Shown in pieces: positions 34,124 through 47,833 of a DNA stretch of 64,000 nt. Positions within the stretch are counted from its first letter, which is position 1; every line of letters starts with the position of its first letter. The position numbers and the translations under genes are program-made. Source of the DNA: Ensifer sp. PDNC004 (GTDB taxonomy: Bacteria; Pseudomonadota; Alphaproteobacteria; Rhizobiales; Rhizobiaceae); contig NZ_CP070353.1 in NCBI RefSeq assembly GCF_016919405.1, positions 2,108,001 through 2,172,000 on the forward strand, given 5' to 3'. The notes beneath the pieces are model-generated. The model saw nothing but the letters and a program-made list of their open reading frames with translations. It made no database searches and was not told the origin of the DNA.

Positions 34124-35620
34124 TTACTTCATCGTCGGCATGACGAACTCGGCACCGTCCTTGATGCCCGAGGGCCAACGCTCGGTGATGGTCTTGGTGC
34201 GGGTCCAGAACTTGATCGAGTCCGGGCCGTGCTGGTTGAGGTCGCCGAAGGACGAGGACTTCCAGCCGCCGAACGAGTGGTAGGCGAGCGGAACCGGGAT
34301 CGGAACGTTGACGCCGACCATGCCGATGTTGATGCGCGAGGCGAAATCGCGGGCCGCATCACCATCGCGGGTGTAGATCGCGACGCCGTTGCCGTATTCG
34401 TGCTTCATCGGCAGATCGAGGGCTTCCTCGTAGGTCTTGGCGCGGACGACCGAGAGAACCGGGCCGAAGATTTCGGTCTTGTAGATGTCCATGTCCGGGG
34501 TGACGTTGTCGAACAGGCAGCCGCCGATGAAGTGGCCTTGCTCGTAGCCCTGGAGCTTGAAGTCGCGGCCGTCGACCACGAGCTTGGCGCCCTGCTCGAC
34601 ACCGCTGTCGATCAGGCTGCGGATACGCTGTTCGGCTTCCTTGGTGACGACAGGGCCCATATCGGCCTTCTCGTCGGTGTAGGGGCCGATGCGCAGGCTT
34701 TCGACCATCGGCGTCAGCTTGCTGATCAGGCGGTTGGCGGTTTCCTCACCGACCGGAACGGCAACCGAGATCGCCATGCAGCGCTCGCCGGCCGAGCCGT
34801 AGCCGGCGCCCATCAGGGCGTTCGCGGCCTGGTCGAGATCGGCATCCGGCATGATGATCATGTGGTTCTTTGCGCCGCCGAAGCACTGGGCGCGCTTGCC
34901 GTTCATGGCCGCCGTGCCATAGACGTAGCGGGCGATCGGGGTCGAGCCGACGAAGGAGACGGCGGCGATATCAGGATGCGTCAGGATCGCGTCGACCGCA
35001 CCCTTGTCGCCGTTGACGACGTTGAGGATGCCTGCCGGCAGACCGGCCTCGATCATCAGTTCGGCAAGGCGGATCGGAACGGACGGATCACGCTCGGACG
35101 GCTTCAGGATGAAGGCGTTGCCGCAGGCGATGGCCGGGGCGAACATCCACATCGGGATCATGGCCGGAAAGTTGAACGGGGTGATGCCGGCGCCGATGCC
35201 GACGGCCTGGCGGATCGAGTACATGTCGATGCCGGGGCCGGCGCCTTCGGTGAACTCGCTCTTCTGCAGATGCGGAATGCCGATGACGAATTCGCAGACT
35301 TCGAGACCGCGAATGAGGTCACCCTTGGCGTCTTCGATCGTCTTGCCGTGCTCGCGCGACAGGATCTCGGCGAGCTCGTTCATGTTGGCGTTCAGAAGTT
35401 CGACGAACTTCATGAAGACGCGGGCGCGGCGCTGCGGGTTGGTGGCCGCCCACTTCGGCTGTGCTGCCTTGGCGCTTTCGACGGCTGCCGAAAGTTCCGC
35501 GTCGCTTGCGAGCGCCACGGTGCCCTGCACTTCGCCGGTTGCCGGGTTGAAGATGTTGCTGACGCGACCGCTCTTACCGGCAACGCGCTTGCCATCAATG
35601 AAATGACCGAGTTCGTACAT
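34124..35620 (-). CDS. mmsA: Methylmalonate-semialdehyde dehydrogenase (CoA-acylating)
   Basis: A 498-residue aldehyde dehydrogenase of the MmsA/IolA type, converting methylmalonate (or malonate) semialdehyde with NAD and CoA to propionyl- (or acetyl-) CoA in valine and inositol breakdown. The N-terminus MYELGHFIDGKRVAG, the catalytic Cys in GAGYGSAGERCMAIS and the Arg-containing QRRARVFMKF stretch are typical. It is divergent from a LysR gene that is a likely local regulator. Confidence 0.95.
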   Translation of the reverse strand: MYELGHFIDGKRVAGKSGRVSNIFNPATGEVQGTVALASDAELSAAVESAKAAQPKWAATNPQRRARVFMKFVELLNANMNELAEILSREHGKTIEDAKGDLIRGLEVCEFVIGIPHLQKSEFTEGAGPGIDMYSIRQAVGIGAGITPFNFPAMIPMWMFAPAIACGNAFILKPSERDPSVPIRLAELMIEAGLPAGILNVVNGDKGAVDAILTHPDIAAVSFVGSTPIARYVYGTAAMNGKRAQCFGGAKNHMIIMPDADLDQAANALMGAGYGSAGERCMAISVAVPVGEETANRLISKLTPMVESLRIGPYTDEKADMGPVVTKEAEQRIRSLIDSGVEQGAKLVVDGRDFKLQGYEQGHFIGGCLFDNVTPDMDIYKTEIFGPVLSVVRAKTYEEALDLPMKHEYGNGVAIYTRDGDAARDFASRINIGMVGVNVPIPVPLAYHSFGGWKSSSFGDLNQHGPDSIKFWTRTKTITERWPSGIKDGAEFVMPTMK

Positions 35621-35748
35621 GAATGGTTTCCTCCAGATCTTGATTGTGGCGGCATGATCGCACTACGATTTCAACAAATCAATTTCCGATATTCAGCAAC
35701 CGTTGTGCAAAAACTAAAGCCCAACGACCGCAACCGGGGCTCAACACC

Positions 35749-36630
35749 ATGAACTGGGACGATGTCAGAATGTTTTTGGCCGTGGCGCGGACCGGACAGA
35801 TCCTGGCCGCATCCAAGCGGTTGGGCGTCAACCATGCCACGCTCAGCCGGAGGGTGACTGCGCTGGAAGAGGCGATGAAAACGCGGCTCCTGGTGCGCCG
35901 GCCGAACGGCTGCGAGCTGACCGCCGAGGGTGAAATCTTCCTCAGTGCTGCCGAGCGGATGGAGACAGAGATGCTGGCAGCGCAGTCGCAGATCGGCCGG
36001 ATCGATACGGCGATCGCCGGCACGGTGCGGATCGGCGCGCCCGACGGCTTCGGCGTCTCTTTCCTCGCCCCTCGGCTCGGCCGGCTGACGGCGCGCTATC
36101 CGGAACTGAAGCTGCAGCTGGTGCCGGTGCCTCGGTCCTTCTCGCTGTCGCAGCGCGAGGCCGATATCGCGATCACCATCGAGCGGCCGGAACAGGGCCG
36201 GCTCGTGTCTTCGAAACTCACCGACTATACGCTCGGCCTCTACGCCTCGGCCGACTACCTCGAAAGACACGGTACGCCGCAGACGATCGACGACCTGAGG
36301 GGACACCGCCGCATCGGCTACGTCGAGGACCTGATCTTCACGCCGTCGCTGAATTTTTCCGCTGAGATCATGCGCAGCTGGGACGCGTCCTTCGAGATCT
36401 CCAGCGCCACCGGCCAGACGGAGGCGGTGCGCTCCAGCGCCGGTATCGGCATTCTGCACAACTACATTGCCCGCCATGCGCCGGAGCTGAAACGCATCCT
36501 GCCGGAAACGACCATCCGCCGCGCCTACTGGACCACCTATCATGAGAGCGCCCGCGATCTCGTACGCGTGCGCACCGTCGTCGCCTTCCTGCAGGAACTG
36601 GTGACCGCGGAGCACCAGATCTTCGTCTGA
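35749..36630 (+). CDS. LysR-family regulator next to mmsA
   Basis: A 293-residue LysR-type regulator. The N-terminal helix-turn-helix is MFLAVARTGQILAASKRLGVNHATLSRRVTALEE, followed by a substrate-binding effector domain. Its divergent position, 128 bases from mmsA, suggests control of that gene; this is inference. The start MNWDDV was taken after CAACACC, dropping 35 upstream residues of poor quality. The ribosome site is weak. Confidence 0.9.
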   Translation: MNWDDVRMFLAVARTGQILAASKRLGVNHATLSRRVTALEEAMKTRLLVRRPNGCELTAEGEIFLSAAERMETEMLAAQSQIGRIDTAIAGTVRIGAPDGFGVSFLAPRLGRLTARYPELKLQLVPVPRSFSLSQREADIAITIERPEQGRLVSSKLTDYTLGLYASADYLERHGTPQTIDDLRGHRRIGYVEDLIFTPSLNFSAEIMRSWDASFEISSATGQTEAVRSSAGIGILHNYIARHAPELKRILPETTIRRAYWTTYHESARDLVRVRTVVAFLQELVTAEHQIFV

Positions 36631-36684
36631 GACATCAGGCGCCCAGGCACGCTCCTCACGGGCGAACCCGGGCGAGACAGATAT

Positions 36685-38448
36685 TTAAAGGGAAATCCCG
36701 GCTTCGCGCAGACCGTCGATCAGCCGCGGAATGACGGCCGGATCCTGGTAGGGCATCGCCCGCTTGAAGTGGTCGATGGAAAAATCCGGATTGACCTCAA
36801 AGACTTCGTGCCAGTAGCGCCGCGCTTCCTCATGGCGTCCGGTACGACCGTAGAGGCAGGCGAGATAGAAGCGCGTCATGTCCGAACGCGGCGCCAAGGC
36901 CAGGCGCCGCTTGAAGGCGATCTCGGCTTCATCGAAGCGGCCGAGATTGAGCAAGGTCCGGCCAAGGAAATGCAGCGCCAGGTCGAACTGCGGATCGAGC
37001 CGGTGGGCGCGGGTGTAGAAGGGCAAGGCCTCCTCGAACTGGCCGAGAAAATCCCTGATCGTGCCAAGCTGAGTGTGGCCGCCGGCGGAGTTCGGGTCGA
37101 GTTCGATCGTGCGCTGGGCAGCCCGCTCGGCCTCGTCGAAGCGGCGCTTCCAGCAGAGCGCTATAGCGAGCGCGTGGTGGCCGTGAGGTTCATGCTCGTC
37201 GGTCTCGACGGCTTTCTGCGCAAGCTTGAGAGCGCGTTCGATATTGTCGACGGTACCACCGTTCCACCGATTGATGTAGTCCGTCATCGCGATGATCGCG
37301 AGCGACGCGTAGGCTGCGGCAAGCTCCGGGTCGATGACGATCGCCCGTTCGAGCATGCTGCGCGCTTCCGCAGATGACACCGCGTCGAACCGCAGGATCG
37401 CCTGGCGCGATCGCACGAGCAGATCGTAGGCCTCCGGATCGACCTTGCCGCGCCCCTCGCGCCGCTCCGTCTCGCCAGCCGTCAGCTTCACCTTGAGCGC
37501 CGTCACGATGGTGCGCGTCACCTCGTCCTGGACTTCAAAGATATCCTCAATGCCGCGATCGTAGCGCTCGGCCCAGAGATGGCCCCCGGTGGTGCCGTCG
37601 ATCATCTGGGCGTTGATGCGAATGCGGTTGGCGGCGCGGCGCACGCTGCCTTCGAGCACGTAGCGAACGCCGAGATCGCGGCTGACCTGACGGATATCCG
37701 CCGACTTGCCCTTGTAGGCGAAGGAGGAATTGCGGGCGATGACGAAGAGACCGGAGACCTTGGAGAGATCGGTGATGATGTCCTCGGTAATGCCGTCGGC
37801 GAAATAGCCCTGCTCCGGATCGCCGGACATGTTGTCGAAGGGCAGCACGGCGATCGACGGCCGGCTCGGAAGTTGCGGCGGGGCCTCGGCGGCGACCCTA
37901 ATCGGCGCGTCGGCATATTCGTCCGGCGACCAGCTCCAGATATGCACCGGCCGCTCGATATTCTTGACCTCGTGGTGGCCGTTGTCGACGAAATCAAGCT
38001 CAATGCGGCCGTGCACATATTCGTGCACTCCATCGGAAATCGCCACGCCGCCGGGCCTGGCGAGCGCTTCGATCCGGGCGGCGACATTGACGCCGTCGCC
38101 GTAGAGATCGCTGTCGGCGACCATGATGTCGCCCATGTTGATGCCGACGCGCAGCACGATCTGCTGATCATGAGGCACGTCCGCATTGGCTAAGAACATC
38201 GCCCGCTGCAAGGCGGCGGCGCATTCGACCGCGTTCACGGCGCTCGAAAACTCCACGAGCACGCCATCGCCCGTCCGCTTGAACACCCGGCCCTGGTGGG
38301 TTTCGACGAGCGGTTCCAGCACTTGGCTCCACCGCGCCATCAATTGTGTGTAGGTGGTCTTCTCGTCTCGCTCCATCAGCCGGCTGTAGCCGACGACATC
38401 GGCAGCCAGGATGGCGGCAAGCCGCCGTGTGATGGATTCTTTGGCCAT
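36685..38448 (-). CDS. Class III adenylate cyclase with TPR domain
   Basis: A 587-residue protein. Residues 8-175 are a class III cyclase domain with metal-binding Asp17 and Asp61 (KRTGDGV) and the transition-state pair Asn121/Arg125 (NVAAR). A middle part (SIAVLPFDNMSGDPEQGYFADGITEDI, about 198-330) is the TolB-like domain seen in this group, followed by TPR repeats to the end. Rhizobia carry dozens of these; each makes cAMP in response to its own input. It is monocistronic. Confidence 0.93.
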   Translation of the reverse strand: MAKESITRRLAAILAADVVGYSRLMERDEKTTYTQLMARWSQVLEPLVETHQGRVFKRTGDGVLVEFSSAVNAVECAAALQRAMFLANADVPHDQQIVLRVGINMGDIMVADSDLYGDGVNVAARIEALARPGGVAISDGVHEYVHGRIELDFVDNGHHEVKNIERPVHIWSWSPDEYADAPIRVAAEAPPQLPSRPSIAVLPFDNMSGDPEQGYFADGITEDIITDLSKVSGLFVIARNSSFAYKGKSADIRQVSRDLGVRYVLEGSVRRAANRIRINAQMIDGTTGGHLWAERYDRGIEDIFEVQDEVTRTIVTALKVKLTAGETERREGRGKVDPEAYDLLVRSRQAILRFDAVSSAEARSMLERAIVIDPELAAAYASLAIIAMTDYINRWNGGTVDNIERALKLAQKAVETDEHEPHGHHALAIALCWKRRFDEAERAAQRTIELDPNSAGGHTQLGTIRDFLGQFEEALPFYTRAHRLDPQFDLALHFLGRTLLNLGRFDEAEIAFKRRLALAPRSDMTRFYLACLYGRTGRHEEARRYWHEVFEVNPDFSIDHFKRAMPYQDPAVIPRLIDGLREAGISL

Positions 38449-38695
38449 GGATTGCGACGCCTTACTGGGAATCCTCTTGGCTAAATTTTACCGGCGGATG
38501 GGTCCCGTGTCTATTCGAACCGGATCCGCCCAGCGCCCAAATACTAGCCCGAATTGGGTATCGCGACGACAGGAACCCGGCGCGCTGGTCCGACGTTGCT
38601 TTCACAGGGAAGAGAGCTGCTTGCTCAAGGCGATGGCTCCCACACGCCGGTCGCAGTCGGCACGCGCTCCCGCTTCGACAAAGGAGTATGGAAGG

Positions 38696-38896
38696 ATGCT
38701 TGTGTCCATTCCGGGCCGGCCGATCCTGCCGGGTGAACTCACCAAGATCGACGATGTCTTCAAGGAAGCGCTGCGCGAGCGAGAACTTTCGCGCCAGTCG
38801 GCAGAGGCAACGGCGCTCGCTGCCCGGCTCATCGAACTTTATCAGAACGGCGTCCAAGATATCGTGGCGCTAAGAGCCCTGGCCAAGCTGTTCTGA
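38696..38896 (+). CDS. Small helical hypothetical protein, 66 residues
   Basis: An unrecognised protein (MLVSIPGRPILPGELTKIDDVFKEAL...) made of two predicted amphipathic helices, with no membrane segment. AAGGAG lies nine bases before the ATG. It sits between the cyclase gene and tRNA-His in its own short unit. Confidence 0.7.
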   Translation: MLVSIPGRPILPGELTKIDDVFKEALRERELSRQSAEATALAARLIELYQNGVQDIVALRALAKLF

Positions 38897-38945
38897 CCAA
38901 GCAAGGCGCCCTGCAAGTCTCTACACCGGTGGAATAGGGAAGAAA

Positions 38946-39022
38946 TGGTACGGTTGGTGGGAATCGAACCTACGACCTCAGGTGCCACAAACCTGCGCTC
39001 TAACCAACTGAGCTACAACCGC
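38946..39022 (-). tRNA. tRNA-His (GUG), alphaproteobacterial type
   Basis: A cloverleaf with anticodon loop TTGTGGC (GUG), anticodon stem CAGGT/ACCTG, T-arm TAGGTTCGATTCC and encoded CCA. The discriminator is A73, the first acceptor pair is G1-U72, and no G-1 is encoded before G1. This matches the alphaproteobacterial tRNA-His class whose HisRS does not need G-1:C73. Confidence 0.95.
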
Positions 39023-39052
39023 ACATAAAGCGACATCAGTCGCTTGGCGGCT

Positions 39053-39081
39053 CACATACGGAGACTTCCGTCGCTTTGCAA
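39053..39081 (-). promoter_or_regulatory. tRNA-His promoter
   Basis: On the minus strand TTGCAA (-35), 17 bases, TATGTG (-10), ending 30 bases before the tRNA 5' end. It is a good match to the vegetative promoter form for a stable RNA. Confidence 0.6.
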
Positions 39082-39103
39082 GCCTTAACTTGAGATTATC
39101 CTG

Positions 39104-39134
39104 GAAAAAATCCGGATGGCAAGCCATCCGGATT
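39104..39134 (-). terminator. Intrinsic terminator of the phasin gene
   Basis: On the minus strand, arms ATCCGGATGGC and GCCATCCGGAT with a 2-base loop, then TTTTTT, about 75 bases after the phasin stop. Confidence 0.9.
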
Positions 39135-39210
39135 CTTGGATTTCGGCGCAGTGGCAGAATTGGGCGACAGCAATCTGTCGCCGTTGTTCAGCCGGCGCGG
39201 TAGGCTGAGT

Positions 39211-39660
39211 TCAGACGTTCTTGAAGGACGACATCGCCTTTTCAGCGGCGTCCTTGCCCGGCTTGGTGACGTTTTCGGCAACCTTCTTGGTCGCTTCCTG
39301 CATCGACTTCGCCTGCTCGACGGCGAGCTCGGCCTGCTTGCGGACAAAGCTCGTCTGCAGTTCGACGAATTCCGAGAGCGACTTCACGCCGAGCAGCGCT
39401 TCCATGTGCGACAGCGAATTTTCAGCATTGGTGCGCAGCGCGTCGATGGCCTTGAGACCGAGTTCGACGGAGCCGGTCTGGGCGCTTTCGAGCGTTGCTT
39501 CGACGGTCTTCGTTGCCTCTTCGGCAGCGGTCTTCATCTTGGCATAGGCTTCCTTCGACTGGACGGCACCCTTTTCCGCGAAGTCGCGGAAGCTGTCGGT
39601 GAACTTCGCCGGGTCGAAAGAGGAAAGGGAAAATACGTCGTCGGTCTTCTTGGTAGCCAT
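39211..39660 (-). CDS. phaP1: Phasin family PHB-granule protein
   Basis: A 149-residue helical phasin that coats polyhydroxybutyrate granules. The KFTDSFRDFAEKGAVQSKEAYAKMK start and Gln/Ala/Glu-rich amphipathic helices fit the family; the tail EKAMSSFKNV is basic. There is a strong terminator after it and two PhaR-type operator-like palindromes ahead, as expected for a phasin controlled by the PHB-sensing repressor PhaR. The symbol is assigned by recollection of the S. meliloti locus. Confidence 0.9.
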   Translation of the reverse strand: MATKKTDDVFSLSSFDPAKFTDSFRDFAEKGAVQSKEAYAKMKTAAEEATKTVEATLESAQTGSVELGLKAIDALRTNAENSLSHMEALLGVKSLSEFVELQTSFVRKQAELAVEQAKSMQEATKKVAENVTKPGKDAAEKAMSSFKNV

Positions 39661-39731
39661 GAAAGCGCTCCTTGGTGTCTGGCCCTCTTCAGAGGCGCCG
39701 TTGATTGATGCGCATTATATAAACTACTTGC

Positions 39732-39764
39732 TTGTGCATTGCAATAAAATTGTGCAGTGCACAA
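39732..39764. promoter_or_regulatory. Twin PhaR-type operators upstream of the phasin
   Basis: A perfect palindrome TTGTGCAGTGCACAA (39750-39764) and a near copy TTGTGCATTGCAA (39732-39744) have centres 19 bases apart, about two helical turns. Each contains the TGC...GCA core associated with PhaR, the repressor released by PHB. Confidence 0.65.
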
Positions 39765-39890
39765 AATCCGGAGAATTAACCTTTCGCGCCGAAAGCCGTG
39801 ACGAAGCTCCGGCCCTCGCTGGACCCTTGCGGGCCTGCCGGGTATTAATAGAGTGTTAACCCGCAAGCGATCCGTCAATAGGCCCCCTTT

Positions 39891-43631
<3,741 letters not shown>

Positions 43632-43660
43632 GGCCGGATGCTATAAGGAAATGTTGACTT

Positions 43661-45403
43661 GTGGTGGCCAGTTTGGCCACCACTGGCCACGTCCTGCCGT
43701 TATGCCGCGGAATCGATCGATTGCAGTCCACATCTCAGAGCATCAAGCGCCGCCATGCGCGTGCCGGAACCGGTCTTTCGCATCCCCTGCTGGCGACCTG
43801 GGCCGGATTGACATCACTCATCGTGCTGATGCCAATCATCGCGATAGCCTGGCTGGCGATCTCGGGCGGCGGCGGCGACTGGCCGCATCTGATGCAGAAC
43901 GTCATTCCGCGCGCCACCGGGCGTACGCTGCTCTTGATCTCGCTGACGGGTGCTACGACCGCCTTCGTCGGCATTCTCACCGCCTGGCTCGTCGCAAGCT
44001 GCGAGTTTCCGCTGCGACGCTTCCTGTCAGCCGCTCTGGTGTTGCCGCTCGCAATCCCCGCCTATCTCGCGGCCTATGCGTTCGGTGAGCTTTTCACTTT
44101 TACCGGGCCAGTGCAGGGGTTGATCCGCCTGGTCTTCGGCTTCAAGACCAGCCGTGACTACTGGTTTCCGGATATCCGCTCGCTCGGCGGCGCCGTGTTG
44201 GTGCTGAGCTCGGTTCTCTATCCCTATATCTATCTCGCCTGCCGCTCGATGTTCCTGATGCAGGGGCGCGCCGCCGCCGATGTCGCGCGCACGCTCGGTG
44301 CCGGGCCGCTGAAGGTGTTCTTCCGCATCCAGATCCCGATGGCCCGCCCGGCCATCATGATCGGCCTGACGCTGGTGGCGATGGAAACGCTGAACGACAT
44401 CGGTGCGGTCGAATTCCTCGGCGTGCAGACGCTGACCTTCTCGATCTTCGACACCTGGCTCAACCGCGGCAGCCTCGCGGGCGCTGCACAAATCGCCTGC
44501 ATCATGCTGGTCTTCGTCATTGGCCTGATGATGATCGAGCGGGCCGCACGGCGGCGCCAGCGCTTCTCCAGCCAGAAGACGACATCCGCCGTCCACGACG
44601 CCGCCCGGCTCGTGCTGTCCGGCTGGAAGAAGTGGGCCGCCACGGTCGCCTGCCTGCTGCCGGTGCTTTCAGGCTTTGCCGTTCCCGTGCTGATCCTCGG
44701 CAATTTTGCGCTCAAGCGCATCGACCAGTTCATCGAGCCGCGGCTGCTCAACGCGCTCTTTCATAGCATCCTCGTCTCGGGCGCCACCGCAACGGTTACC
44801 GTTCTGCTCGGGTTCGTGCTCGCCTATGCGGCGCGCACGGGACATTCGCGGGTGAGCGACATCGCCGGACGCCTCGCCTCCTTCGGCTATGGCGTGCCAG
44901 GCACCGTTCTTGCGATCGGCGTGCTCTTCCCGCTGGCCGCTCTCGACAACATCATCGATGCCGGCATGCGCGATACGTTCGGTGTTTCCACCGGGCTGAT
45001 GATGACCGGCACCGGCTTTGCGATCATCTACGCCTGCAGCGTGCGCTTCCTCACCATGGCCGAGGGTTCGCTCGAAGCCGGTTTCCAGAAGCTTTCGCCG
45101 CATCTCGACATGGCAGCGCGCGCGCTCGGCCGCACCGGCGGCCAGACCCTGCGCACCGTCCTTCTGCCGATGATGCGCCCGGCGGTACTGACCGCCGCGC
45201 TCCTCGTCTTCATCGAGACGATGAAGGAGCTTTCTGCGACGATCATGCTCAGGCCCTTCAACTTCAACACGCTGGCGACACTCGTCTATGAGGACGCGTC
45301 CCGGGCCAAGGTCGAAGATGCTTCAGTCGCCGCGATGATCATCGTCGTCGCCGGCATGATCCCGGTCATCCTCGTGTCGCGGTCGCTTGAGCGCCGCTCC
45401 TGA
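43661..45403 (+). CDS. Ferric iron-type ABC permease, FbpB-like
   Basis: A 580-residue double-length permease with two internal halves of about six helices each, as in FbpB/SfuB. EAA-like loops are visible (ADVARTLGAGPLKVFFRIQIPMARP in the first half, LDMAARALGRTGGQTLRTVLLPMMRP in the second). It probably moves ferric iron or a related ligand. The GTG start is uncertain (AAGGAA at 10 bases). No partner binding protein or ATPase adjoins; fbpA lies 10 kb upstream. Confidence 0.88.
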   Translation: MVASLATTGHVLPLCRGIDRLQSTSQSIKRRHARAGTGLSHPLLATWAGLTSLIVLMPIIAIAWLAISGGGGDWPHLMQNVIPRATGRTLLLISLTGATTAFVGILTAWLVASCEFPLRRFLSAALVLPLAIPAYLAAYAFGELFTFTGPVQGLIRLVFGFKTSRDYWFPDIRSLGGAVLVLSSVLYPYIYLACRSMFLMQGRAAADVARTLGAGPLKVFFRIQIPMARPAIMIGLTLVAMETLNDIGAVEFLGVQTLTFSIFDTWLNRGSLAGAAQIACIMLVFVIGLMMIERAARRRQRFSSQKTTSAVHDAARLVLSGWKKWAATVACLLPVLSGFAVPVLILGNFALKRIDQFIEPRLLNALFHSILVSGATATVTVLLGFVLAYAARTGHSRVSDIAGRLASFGYGVPGTVLAIGVLFPLAALDNIIDAGMRDTFGVSTGLMMTGTGFAIIYACSVRFLTMAEGSLEAGFQKLSPHLDMAARALGRTGGQTLRTVLLPMMRPAVLTAALLVFIETMKELSATIMLRPFNFNTLATLVYEDASRAKVEDASVAAMIIVVAGMIPVILVSRSLERRS

Positions 45404-45440
45404 GCCTCGTTCAGCAAGGCCCGGGCAGACGAGAGACACA

Positions 45441-45471
45441 TAAAAAAAAAGGTGGCTGGGAGGCCACCTCG
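45441..45471 (-). terminator. Strong minus-strand terminator with poly-T
   Basis: Arms AGGTGGC and GCCACCT with a 6-base loop, then nine T residues on the minus strand. It lies 225 bases after the acetoacetyl-CoA synthetase stop, with no called gene between, so it ends either a long 3' leader or a separate small transcript. Confidence 0.85.
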
Positions 45472-45694
45472 ATAGTTGAATGCTAAACCAACAATCGCTC
45501 GAGAAGTAACGACGTCATGTCTGCGACGGCATCTCTGCCGAACGCCGATGCAACATCGATCGGCCTCAAGTTGGCATGACCATGCGCCCCCAATCCTTAA
45601 CAAGACCTTACCCGCCGGATCCGCAATTTTAGGGATTTTTCAGCAAGTCTGAAGCCTTGGTTAATTCCAAAGACGCGAATCCGTTAACGTGCCC
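45472..45694 (-). other. Unexplained minus-strand gap before the terminator
   Basis: About 220 bases. On the minus strand a 35-codon TTG-started frame runs (LGAHGHANLRPIDV... ending ERLLV) up to a stop just before the terminator; it has GC-rich third positions but no clear ribosome site. The region could equally be a small RNA or a long 3' end of the synthetase message. Confidence 0.35.
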
Positions 45695-47647
<1,953 letters not shown>

Positions 47648-47833
47648 GCTTTCCTCCACTCCTGCTCCATGCCCTCTATACCATGCTGCATCGCAAAATA
47701 AACAGCACCGGCAAGCGCCTCGTCATCGCGTGGACGACATTTACCTGTCTGTTGCCTGTCCGTCGCATTTGATTTCTGAAGACCGAAGGCCTATCCAAGC
47801 TGACGTGACCCAAGCGACGGCGACCAGGCGGAC

